A stretch of DNA of 64,000 nt from positions 14,836,139 through 14,900,138 of the forward strand of contig NC_064039.1 in assembly GCF_932526225.1 (NCBI RefSeq), read 5' to 3'. This DNA is from Nematostella vectensis. Taxonomy: Eukaryota; Cnidaria; Anthozoa; Actiniaria; Edwardsiidae. Below are positions 42,570-54,700 of this stretch, piece by piece (the first letter of the stretch is position 1; each line of letters starts with the position of its first letter). Under the pieces are notes generated by a model. It was not told the DNA's origin, did not search any database, and worked only from the letters and a program-made list of their open reading frames with translations. Made by a program: the position numbers and the translations under genes.

Positions 42570-42610
42570 ATCTCCAAGTCCTTCGGTAAATTTATTCCCA
42601 GAAATTTCCT

Positions 42611-42829
42611 CTACCATCTCCTCTGAGAGTTTAGGGTAGGCTTTCCTGCATACATCCTTGAGGGCGAACGCAAACCTCGGTCTATTTCCTCTGTTGCTTT
42701 GCGCACCCTCGTCCTGAAGAGATAACGGTGAAGCCGTCTCTTTTTCGGCGGCGCTAAGACTGTTTCTAACGCCTTCTTCAAAGCAAGTTGAGCCTTTTTT
42801 ACTTCATCGGTCTGTTCCACATAGGCCAC
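42611..42829 (-). pseudogene. Gag-like fragment of the gypsy element
   Basis: A 72-residue basic frame (MAYVEQTDEVKKAQLALKKA) sits in the gag position after the 5' LTR and microsatellite. No conserved motif was recognised; identity rests on position. Confidence 0.4.
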
Positions 42830-42881
42830 AAAAGCTGACCCAGATAATTTCGCCAGACATCAGGCACCGGTACAGGCGAAC

Positions 42882-43138
<257 letters not shown>

Positions 43139-43140
43139 CA

Positions 43141-43240
43141 AACTTTAACTTTAATACACACCAGCTCATTCCACGAGGTCTCAAACCAACACCCACAATG
43201 CCGTTCGGGCGGCTCACAAGCAGGGCGAGTTCACACTACA
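43141..43240 (-). repeat. Gypsy 5' LTR, partial
   Basis: This is the outer 100 bp of the LTR, about 85% identical to 37268-37367. The inner part is replaced by the TC microsatellite at 42883-43134. Confidence 0.75.
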
Positions 43241-43249
43241 GTGTTCCTC

Positions 43250-43835
43250 CACATTGGAGAGTTTTAGGTCATTCACTAGAAAATCCATTTCTCATTCGGT
43301 AAAACCCAAACAAGGAATTATCCCATTGAATTACCTCAGCGTGCAAACATCCATAAGAACAGCATTAATTATGCCCAAAAAGACTTCATGATGTCCTAAG
43401 GCACTCTCCAGATGTGAAAAAGCTGTAATTTTTAAGCAAATTACAAGCAAAACTGTTGCCAACAGGCTGTACAGTGCCGTCGCTAGAAAGAAAAGGCACC
43501 GCAGTGCATTGTTGGAAACTTCAAGGCATACCGTCTTGGGTCAGCGGTAGCTTAACTTAACTGGTAGTGTTGGACTTAAAAAGGGGGGGGGGGGGGGGGG
43601 GGGGGGTTCTGTTTTCAGTCTGTTTTTCTTACAATTTTGCTCAAAAGTACCCAGGAGTGAAAGTTAATAAATTAGCCAAAGCTGTAATCAAAACGTGATT
43701 TGTTTTTGAGTTGACAAAATGTATTTCAACACAGTAACTGCATAAAAGTAGTGCTTAATAAACTAAAACAAGTAAAGCTCGATGTCTACATGGCCTACTG
43801 ATATTGTTCTGTTCTGTATTAATTGTAAGTGCAAA
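43250..43835. other. Intergenic stretch downstream of the polycystin gene
   Basis: No supported exon was found. It contains a poly-G tract near 43585-43608. Nothing else recognised. Confidence 0.5.
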
Positions 43836-44130
43836 TACACTCTTTTTTTTATAAGAACGTTTTTTTATAAGAACGTCCAGCCTGAGATTTCACCAAATTT
43901 AAAGATCATGCTTAGAAATGCCGAGGCTCAGATAGAGGAAAATCTTTTTTAGTCCTGATGCGTTCTAAAATGTATAATCAAATTGTGCTCATAAGTAACA
44001 GCCTTATTATTGCTATTGATCATTAGTGTAATTTGAAGAACAAGAACATATTTTAGCCTTTAAAATCTCCATAAATAAGAACGCCCCAGCCTTAACTGAA
44101 AATTAGACGTTCTTATAAACAAAGAGTGTA
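43836..44130. mobile_element. 295-bp Tc1/mariner-type MITE
   Basis: The ends are inverted: TACACTCTTT(T)TTTATAAGAACG on the left and CGTTCTTATAAACAAAGAGT followed by GTA on the right. If the outer TA is the target duplication, the ends are CACTCTTT, a mariner-like arrangement. An internal second copy of TTTATAAGAACG lies beside the left end. Confidence 0.75.
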
Positions 44131-44315
44131 ATCGTCTACGTTTTCATTGATATCAAAAGTCGTAATTTACAGTATTGAAAAACTGGACCATTAGGAAACA
44201 CTAGAATGATATGGCCTTAAAAGGATGAATGCTGTAACCTTGCAATAATTAAAAGGTCTCTGGGAGACTAAGGGAAGCGGTCGTGTATTCTGAGGTGTTT
44301 GCCTGACTATCAAAT

Positions 44316-45784
44316 TCATACATCCTCAGACATGAAAAGCGCGCATAAATATAAATCTAGTACTTCTGAGGACACTGACTCGGTAAGGACCTCAACGTTG
44401 AGATACCATGAAAAAGTAAAAGATTCGACAGAAATTACATCAGAAATGATAGATATACGGCTTATTATTTCTTCCGCACAACAAGCACTATCGTCTAATT
44501 TCCTTAACATGTGTTTTAATTGATCGCTAAATGTCAAATAACTGGGACGTGATTGATGGAGAAGGTCGTAAGAGTCCCGCCATGGGTCCCCAGGGGGCTT
44601 GCCGATACCAATGAACACCTTGAACCTATCAAGCATGAACGTTGCCATTTCAAACTCAGCTCTGTCACCGGTGAATTCCTGCTTTGCTTCCTCGTACGGC
44701 TCCATCAGCACAGCGACGAACATGTTCAACATGAAGAACATCATACTGACCGTAAAGAAAGAGAAAAATAGAGGCCCTAGTATTGTGTCAACTCTTGAAA
44801 GCTCAGTGTAGTAGCCTTTCCCAAGCATCATCGCAAATAGTGCTTGACAAGTCTGCATGAATGTTCCAAATCCATCAAGCTGAGGGCCAAATACCACGTA
44901 AGCGAATATTGCAAATGCTCCATAGAGGATGACTGATTCCACTGCTAAGAAACCAAGACTCTTCAATGATTTAGACACACTGTGGTACAACACGGTGATA
45001 TGACGATTGAAGCTCATCAAATACAGTAGCCGTAAAGTTGATAGGAAAATCACGATGGCCACTATGTACGTGTTCAGTTCAGCCCATTTAGTGGCGTAGT
45101 GGAAGCTGACAAATACAAATGGGTTTTCTTGCAAGTTTAGGATAGTTCTCTGAGTGTCAATTAATCTAATCACGAATAGTACAACCGCTGACAGCGTCAG
45201 ACCTATGACCACAAGTTGCACTATGTTCCACGTTATCTTGAAGAACTCCATTCGTGTCTGGTAAATCTTCTTAATGTTGCTGTAGGCAAGAATAATGGTC
45301 ACGACAACAACTGCTAGCTCACAGAGGATAACCAATGTCTGTCCTGAGCCAACATGTGGGTGGAGACGGAATGTGTCAATTTTCAGAAGTGAGAACCCTC
45401 CTCCCGTGCCTAAACTCTCAAGTAAAAACGTCGTGACACTAAACAAGTTTACTTGTGCGTTAAACACCGTGAACTCGATAAATGTAGCGCGAGTCTGCTG
45501 ATCCAACCAATTGTTGCGAACAAGGTCTTTGACGATTCCTTGCGCTTGAATGATGTTATATCCCAGATCGGCAGTATAACCACCTCCGCCGTACCAACCT
45601 AGATTGCCCCAGTAAGGAACCGTGTTAAGCTCGATGAAGTCCTTGTGACGCCACGGTTCGGGGCACTCTGTGAAGCTCAGGTTGGTCCTCGTGCGCCAGC
45701 CAGGAAGGAAATAAGATTTCTCTTCGTTGAATGCAGAATAGGCGTCGTAACACCACAGGGCAGTGATTTCACGTTCACATTTCT
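44316..45784 (-). CDS. Polycystin-like: TOP loop, channel module and stop
   Basis: The 1469-bp last exon completes the TOP loop (PYWGNLGWYGGGGYTADLGY, then LDQQTRATFIEFTVFNAQVN) and encodes the six-helix polycystin channel module. The pore region reads TCQALFAMMLGKGYY, followed by a long helix (FFMLNMFVAVLMEPYEEAK). Polycystin-2 channels have LGD at the filter; here it is LGK. The cytosolic tail of about 110 residues has no EF-hand and no clear coiled coil. Stop codon is at 44316-44318. Confidence 0.93.
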
Positions 45785-48700
45785 CTGAAATAGTAGAAAT
45801 ATCAAATCAGTATAAGCAGCGACAGGTAAGTGATGCTTATTTTGTTTTTCAAGTCCCGGATAATAAGAATCTGTTATCACTATCATATATTTAGTATTTG
45901 AAACGATAAGACGCGCACTATCATGCCTTTTGATTATATTTTTAAACATAAATGCCAGAGCAGAGTAGGACATACTATAAACACCATTATCAACATCACC
46001 ATGTTTTTGCTTGAAGTAAGAACTTTCGTGTAGTCGTAATCGTCATTTTGGAGTTAAAAGGGAGGACCATCATTATAAGTACCACCGTTATGTTGTGACA
46101 TATAAGCTGTGACATACAGTACATAGTATGGCATACATACTGTGACATACATGGTGTGACATACCTCTCTTTACCCTCAGTTGGCGAAACCGTGGCATCC
46201 CAATCATAAACAGATTGGTATCAGCAGTGACCCCCTCCTTGTGCCGTGGCAAGCCGTTGTAGCCACGCTCATTGAAGGCGAAAGGTAAAACAATATCACC
46301 TACATATCCCCAGAATCCTTTAATGTTGACGACCTTAACAAAACAAATGTTAGAGGAAATCAAATGAAAAAGAGATAATATGTATGCTTTAGCTTAAATG
46401 CTATATTTTAGATCCAACGAGTTCTCAAGGCCGCTAGCTTTCGGTTATGAAATAAGAGGAGCTCTCCTGCGGATTCAAGAGGCCCTCCAGAAGGTTATCC
46501 TTCGCTAGTTACCGGGCTAACGCTAAAAAATATTTGTACATTAGTTTAACTATAACGCAGAGATACCTCCTTCCTCCCATGACGGCTCATATTAAGAAGC
46601 AATCATTTCGTAAAGGGTGGTTATTCTTTGCAGTACGACAGACAACTAAACCCCAGCCCCATCTACCGGTCAGGGGCGGATCCAGGATTTCCAAATGGGG
46701 GGTGGATAATGGCCGGATAGACGGCTTTTAACTGATACAGTGGTTCTTGTCGGGTCACTACATAGATCTTATAATACTTGAATTGGATTTGTCGCGTCAG
46801 CAAAGTCAAGCAGGCGAAGGCACATAAAGAACCTCCCGTCCCTTTTCAATTTGTTTTTACTCAAAAAGGGAGGTGGATACCCACCTAATCCACCCCCCCC
46901 CCCCCCCCCACCACCCCTGCTTTCGGCCACTGCGGTTTATATAAAAGAAATGAAATTCTTTATCGAGCGATATCGTAAAGAATAATAAACACACCTGCCT
47001 GTACCAAGACCAAGCTTACCGTTTTACTAATGCCATCCTCGATTACTTTCATCTGGTTATACGACATAGGGTCACGTGAGTTGTAGCCAACAACAACCAA
47101 TAGCGTGAGAAAAACAATGTGCAGGGATATACTTGACATGATTCCAAACATTTGAGTCTCCTTCAATTTGAACTTTCTTGCTTTTTCTATCGTGACAGGG
47201 TCAGGGAGATCCATTGCTGATTTCTTTCCAATCGTATCCTTTTGCTCTTGGGACTTCATACTGCTGCAACTGCCAATTGGTGATTTATGTTTCTTATCTC
47301 GTTGCTTGAATTCGCTGAAATCCTTTGGCAGTGTTTTAAGAACAGCGGCGACAAACACCGCAATTGCACAGACTTTGATGGGTTGTGTTACGAAAGCGTC
47401 TTGAAAGAAGGATACAAGCATAGATGAAAGCCATTGATTAGAAATATCTTTACCCCACATCATGCTGTAGAAGAGAGTGATGGTCGCCGACACTAATGTC
47501 ATAGAAATGCACAATGTCCATGCAATGTACAATAACCAATGAGGCAGTTCATCCAGGCATACCTTCTTTCCATTTGGTTTATCCTCTTCTGAATTGCTTT
47601 GCTTTTCGCTGGCGTTTTTTAAATTATCTTTTTTAGATATTGCGCTGTTGTTAACTTCGCTTTGTACTTCCTGTGGCTTTAGGTTTCTAAATATTTGAAT
47701 AACAATCATATTTCCTGGGAGAGCGATAAAACTGCTTTGGATTCCGATCATCAATTGACGAACACTAAACGTTAAAGGTCCAAGTGATATGGTAGAGTTA
47801 TCTTTCACACCACCAACATTATAAAACATCGCACCTGTCATCATCGTTGTATAAAGTAGAGACATACAACATGTCAATCGTTGCACTCGAGTAAAAGAAC
47901 TTTTTGGCGGCTTCTTCACAACCGACATCCAGAGATGACCATCGAAAAGGTCAGTGGATACTTTTGTATTGAACAAGGTTTTGAATGTCTTTAAATCTTT
48001 ATCTGTGCTGACTAAAAGAACACGGTCCACCATTCCATCATCCTTTTCTAAGGCTAGCCATCGGTCACACATAAATATCCAGTTGGCATTTGTCTCTATT
48101 TCTCTCGCAATAACAAAGTTGAGATACCAGGATGAGTCATAACCAGACATATCGTGCCAGATACGTATGTAGAGTAGTGGGCCAAGGCTTTTGTTCAAGG
48201 GGACGACGAAGGTGTTGACTGCCCCTTCTGTGAAGAGCTGTTTTTCTTCATCTTTCAGGGCAAGTGGTCCGCTTTGTCCCTGCTCACCGAAAATATTGAT
48301 AAACACCTTGGCAGTAGTTGAAGACCCTCTCCAAGAACCCGTATGAATGGACAGCTCGTAGAGATGCTCTCCAAAAGGTGTATCGGTTTCAACAGTTGAA
48401 AAACCGCTCTGAAAATGAAACTAGAGATGTGAATATTTTTTTAGAAAACTCCTAACATAAAGGGTTGTAGCCTGTTTTTTGGGGGGCAAGAAGAAAAAAG
48501 GAAAAAAACATATTTGTAATAACGGGCTTGCGGACAAAATCGTGCGACTAAAACAGAAAGTCATCCTGTCTGCAAACAGACGTCTAACACAAATGATAGA
48601 TCCAGAATTTTGGCAATCTTTCTTTAATTTTGTAAACGTAAATCTTAATTGCAGATACATATCTACAGCACTATTAATTTTACCTTTTCCATATCTCCCT

Positions 48701-51700
48701 TGTCTTTTCTACGCGCCCATAGTGCAAGCACAATGTAGAGACCAAAACCCGTAGCAATGGTCACAACAACTGCAAGATTGTCGGAGATGTTCTTGAAGCC
48801 AGCCCAAACCTTGTCGAAGTCAATAGGATTTGGTGCTACGAGCAGACCCCCTCCAAATGCTGTGAGATGGTCACAGATACAGTGGATTTTATTGAGCTTG
48901 GTCAGATTGCCAACCTGGAATAAAGTAAAAGAAAGGTAAGAATCTTCCGAAACAGCAGAGCACTCTCAACAATTGAAGTGCAATACTGCAATACTGTGCA
49001 ATAACTGAATGGTGTGTTTGATGTCTTGACGTACAAAAAGCTTATGGCGTCCATTTGATTTCTAAATGATCTGTGCCCTTACCTTGCAACCGTCGGTTCT
49101 CCAAACCTCCTTTTTGGTGTCCCAGTACTTGCAGGAGGATTGGAACCTGTCGATGGTGTACCTAACGTCGTGTGATTCATCAAAAACGGGCATAACCGTC
49201 ACTAATCTTTCTCCTTGTACCTGTGTCTGCGTGGGCCTCGGTGGTGGGTCCTTATACATCAAGCACGAGCGCCTTTCTCGAGAACTTCTCCCACAATCTC
49301 GTCTGATTCGTTTACTGCTCTCCTCCTCTGCCATAAAATGGCGCAAACCGATAAAAAACAACCCGGGCTCTGTGATCAGACTATCATCCAGGAAAAATGT
49401 ATATGGGTCGGCTTCACATTCCAGTGTACTAGTTGTATTGTCCGTATTAAGGTTTGTCTTACATGTTGAATAGTCTGGAAGTCTAACGATGACGTCGTCT
49501 GATCCCACCACAGGCCGCTCTTTTGGTTTTAGATATACTTCAAAGCTACTGTGTGATCCCGCGAATACTCGCATACTGACTGGAAGATCTTCCGCTCTCA
49601 AAAAGTACGAATGATATTTCATGCTACCGTTCTTCTTTGAAACAAACATGTTTTCGTCAGTTTCAAGATTTTCTGGAGGTGAGCGCGGGATGTAGAGGTT
49701 GATTGGCGTTGTTAGATTCGAGATGTAAAGCACGGTGTTGTTCTCATCTCTTATGTCCACGCTCACAACTTCCGATTTGATACTTTCGCCTGTTTGGTCG
49801 TAAGTGTGTGGGTTTTCGTTAAACCGAATCATCTGAAATAACAAGAAGGATGTTTCCAATTTACTAAATAAGTAGTCTGTGTTTGTGCAAAAAAAAATAG
49901 GATTCGTGTGCTTTTTTATTGTTTTTCAATAAATTGTGATGATTGTGTGTATAATATTTGGACAAAGCAATCTGTACTTTGATGACCATACCTGTGTGTC
50001 AATATGACCGCTTCTTTCAAGAGTATCATTGCCTATCATCGCAGTTGCTCGAGGGAGGTGAACGCTCGCATCGCCATCACCCAAGGGTAAATCGCCGACA
50101 TCTTCAGGATAGCAACGATTCAACACGATACCCACAGATGGCGTGATTACTCGCAAAGACTCCTCCCCGGGGACTTTTAATGACAACAGGTGCATGGATA
50201 TTTCGTTGATCATTAGAGTTGCGTTACGCGATATTGCTCTTGCCTAAGAGAGAATAGAAAAAAAACGGACACAACAAATAAACTACAATACAGCTAGCAA
50301 GTATGGTAGCATTTACACGGACGGAATGGACGCGTTGATGAGCTTGTACTTTGCTGGTAGTATGTGCGTTTTCTGCGTGTATTTTGAATGTAATTCCACG
50401 TGTGTAACTATAATAAATGAGCTGTGTGTATAATACAATCATCAGTAAGAAGTGTACATATTTTTTTAAACAACTCGACAGCAAAACGATGCGGACTAGT
50501 CACAAGCGTTTTAGAGTTTTGAAAAGATTGAATCAGGCCGTTGAATAATGAGCGCCCTTTCTGTAAACTCATCCCAAATATATGACGGCAAAATAAACGT
50601 ACACATTGTGTAAATAAAATAAAATTCATAATTTAATAATAATAAAATGAAATTCATATCAAAGATGGCCAATTAATTACGCCGCCTTTTTATGCTTCCG
50701 CTCAATGTTTCAGGCTAATCATAATTTTAATAGAGAATACAATTTTTACTTTTTAACATAATGCTTGCAAGAGAGTTTGGGGGGACTTCTGTGTCACTCA
50801 ATCGTCGGATCGATCAATCGTAAACTTTTTGTGGTCTTCCTGTGCTTTAGCAGCACAGTAATCCTTACATCAGAAACTTCCGATTTTAAACTTTCGGTTA
50901 AAGTTTAGTACTATGAAAGAGTTTCAATATCGACCTGTGACCACTACAACCATTATTTGTCTAGCCGTTAAATATATATAAGCTAGTTTTGTCAGAAAAG
51001 TTTTCCATGTGGGTTGAACGTGCGCATGCGCCTTCGTCATCGACGTCAATAGATCTTTTACGGTTCAGTCCAATTCAAGTTGTTAGTTTGCTAACAAAAC
51101 AAGGAAAATTCTGGCAAAGCTTTTAATTATCTTTGTTTTAGTACTTGCCGATTCGCGTCTCTGGGTTTTCGCGTTGTTTGTTTGAATTTGTGCTGAAAGA
51201 GCGACTAGCCAAAACTGCAACTTTTAAGTCCAAGAAACACAAGAGATAACCCTCTGTTAGCAGGGTCTTTGTTTGTAATAGTTCGCAGGGCAAGAAAAAG
51301 AGGATAAATTTTGACAAGTTGTTTTTTTGCACAATTCTTTCACAAACATAACTCGTACAAAAACACACACCTTCCCACTAATCGAGTAACGATTTTGCGC
51401 CTTTCTAGAATGTGAACATACATAAAACAAATTGTATGACAGTAGCGTGATTAATTATGGCAGGTATTTTACTTTTATTTTTCGAAAAGAGTACGCTGAA
51501 ATTTGACAGGGTAGCAAAAAGGTTTTGGCCACGTTGTCAAGTCAAGTCAAGAAAGGAACGATGGTATAGCGGTAAGGTCACTTGACTACGACTGCAGCGA
51601 GCCGGTGTTTAACAAGTTGTTGAGGATATTTTGCGTTGTTTCTTTTGTCCTTACGAAGGACATTAAAACAAAACAAAGTCTAAGTCTATTCTTGAAATCC

Positions 51701-54700
51701 GAAAGAAAACAAAATGGAAGAGATCTAGTAGATCTGAAGAGGCACTGAAGGGAAGCATATTACCGTAGACGTCCGGTTAGCGTCAAGCTTGCCAGAGTCT
51801 TTGGCAGACGGCTCTCCGTAGACTCGTGCTGAGTCCCCCGCAGCCGTTATGACGTTTCCAATACAAAACACAAGGATGACTCCCACGTCTTCGAGAGCAT
51901 TGGTTGAAACATCAGTCTCATTAAGCTTGGAAAGCATGACGTCTCTCATTGCTCCAGCAGCATCAAGAACCTTCAGCTATCAAAAGAATATTAGGATTTT
52001 AGGGCCGGATCCAGAAGTTCAAGAAAGGGGGTGGGGGGGCGAAGCAGGACTTTTAAGAAAGAGGGACCCGGGTTCATTGTTCTTCCGTGAATTTCTCTAT
52101 GTTTCTTGTTAGTTTTAAACCAAATATCTGAAAATATGGGGAAGGGGGGGGGGGGGGGGCATCCCTAGATCCGCCACTGGATTTAATCAGGAAATTGTGT
52201 CATCTTATGTTCATCTTTTAATCCGGACCTTCAAATCCACTTTGCAGTGTTGAAACTGCAACATTATTCAGAAACGATCCTCCAAAATTAAATATCTTAT
52301 TACTTATAGTTTATTTAAAAGTATACAACTCAGGTTTTGACAAGGCCGCACTTGTGCAATAATTGACCGTTTTAGGTTAAGACGCTGGCGCGTTTTGATG
52401 TCTTCTTACCTGTGTTGTGATATCAACCTCTTCCTTAATCGCAGAGGTCTGGGCGACGGTCGAGCCTATCTGTTTGATAGCAGACAGCGTCTTGGCCTCC
52501 TCCTTGACCAGCATGTCAATAATCAAACTTCTGGTCTGTACAAAATATGTGTATAAAGTTGAAGAATTTTAACTATTAGACATTAATGAGTCAATGGCAA
52601 AACCACAAAGCCGCTTTATTTTAGATCGACAAAAACACAAATAAGCGACAAATCGAAGGAGCAAAACCACGATACCGTCAATCATCCGTATTGAATAGGT
52701 TTCTAACAATGTTCTTCTATTGGAAGTATTCTAATGACCACCAACGCTCTGAGAAAGTTTAGATTACTTGATAAGAGATAGTACCTCTTTGAGGAGTGGC
52801 TTTAGCTTTTGAGATAGAGAGTACTTAAAAAAATAGTACTTTTTTAGTGGCTATACCTTTTTAGATAGAGAAAAAAAGCCCAAGCTGTCGTGGTCTTGTA
52901 AGAACAATGAATACCCTGAAGAAGTCTTAGTAAAGACAAAAATTTGGCAGAGCCGAATTCCAGTTTTTGGTGTATTGTATTATTTTTAGATAGAGAGTAC
53001 TAATGAGGTAGTACTTCCTTAAATGGATGTACCTTTTGTCGGGCTGATCTTTCATCTTCACTGGCGTTCTTCCCAGTCTCTGTTGCGATGACATTGAGTA
53101 TTGACGTCAAAGAGTTTATTTCCTGCGTCACTTCTTGTATTTTCCCGTCTTTCATAAGATTCTTGAACTTGTTGTTGTCTCCCTCAAACATCTGTAAAAT
53201 GTCGTTACTTGCTTGGTCTTTCTTCTCAGGGGGAAGCAACACCTGAGAATGATATGAATAATCAGTTCTTAAGTTCATTAAAATGCCCATTAAACCATTT
53301 AATCAAGGAGAAGAAGTGCATTGGCGCCTTGATCTTGCTTCCATATTACTTATATTATGTTGGTGCTTGTAAGTCCTTATTTTTGGGCCAGCTTTTTTAT
53401 TGATAATTTTACAGGTTCCAAGAACCAACACTTGCATATTCATTTTTTTTCTAAACATTAGTCTGCTTAAACTTACTTACCTGTGTTGTGAGATAGAATG
53501 TAGTAAAAGAGCCTAGACAATCAGCTATGTTCACGAGCACATCGATGGTAAAGTTTGTGCTAGGTGTTCCAACAGGCAACTTAGTAACTACAGTGTTGCG
53601 CTCCCCATAATACACCACTGTTGCCAGTCCGTACATACTTCGATAACTGAACTCAAAGTTGAGAGGTACATCAGTGTCTTGCCAGCCAGTGCACGATAAG
53701 GTGTACTCTGTTATATTAGCATAACCTGTGTCCTTATCGATAGCGCAAGTACCGTGCCTTGGCGGTAAATTGACGGTAAAGACAAACTCAGACCGCCCAT
53801 CTGCCCTTCCGTACATACGACCTGTCAAAATAAGGCGATAAGTTTGACCACCCTTGAGGGTATCCTTACGCAGGACGATGAACTTTTGGTTTGTCCCTGT
53901 AGCTGAAATATTCTTTATATGTTTTACTTGGACTAACGATGCTTGATTTGTATGTTCTTCAAATAATTGCCATGAATAGGTGACAGGATTTGTTCTGATA
54001 CTCTCATCAATTGATCCTTCAAAGGTAGATTTTTCACTTGGTGATAGCTTTGCTCTGCAATTACTGACACATCTGAAAAAAAATAAAGAAGACATAACAT
54101 TCAACTTATTGATTTTACTGTTAATATATTTTTATGCAATTTATAGATCCAGATCACGATTAAAAGGGTAGCGTCATGAAGTTTTCGTGGGTCAACAACC
54201 TGCAACTTAGGAAGAGGAGGAAATGGAGGTGAAAAAAGAAGGTTGGTCATGGTCCTCCATCAGACATGCTGATTCATTGAGTTGACCCGGTCGTCGCCAA
54301 GAGGAAGCTAAAAACTCTATTCGTAAACTAGATGGCGAAATGACATAACCCCTTTGAACAAGTATAACCTAAACTCGTTTTTTCATTTCTTGCCTATTAT
54401 TAAGCAAGTCATCCTTGATATCAATCCAGCATTGGCAAGCCAATTCTATTCAATAAATTAAGTTAGATTTTTTCGGACTTCAATTTTGAGTGGCCAATAT
54501 ACTACTCTCATATAATACTTGATACCTGATTTCAATGGCTGGTGGATTCCCCGGCACAACTTTCATCTCTTGCGACGTCAAAGAACGCCTTGCAACTCCG
54601 AATATTGTTCGGCTTAGTACAAGTATCACCACGTAGGTCTGGTTTATCCTTAACCTCCCCGTCTGTAGCTGTACCGAACCAGAAGCCTTCAAAAAACGGT

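Noticed and set aside
52780-53000. Repeated GATAGAGAGTAC and AGTAC motifs in a polycystin intron
   Set aside because: There are only a few irregular copies. No unit length or inverted structure could be supported.
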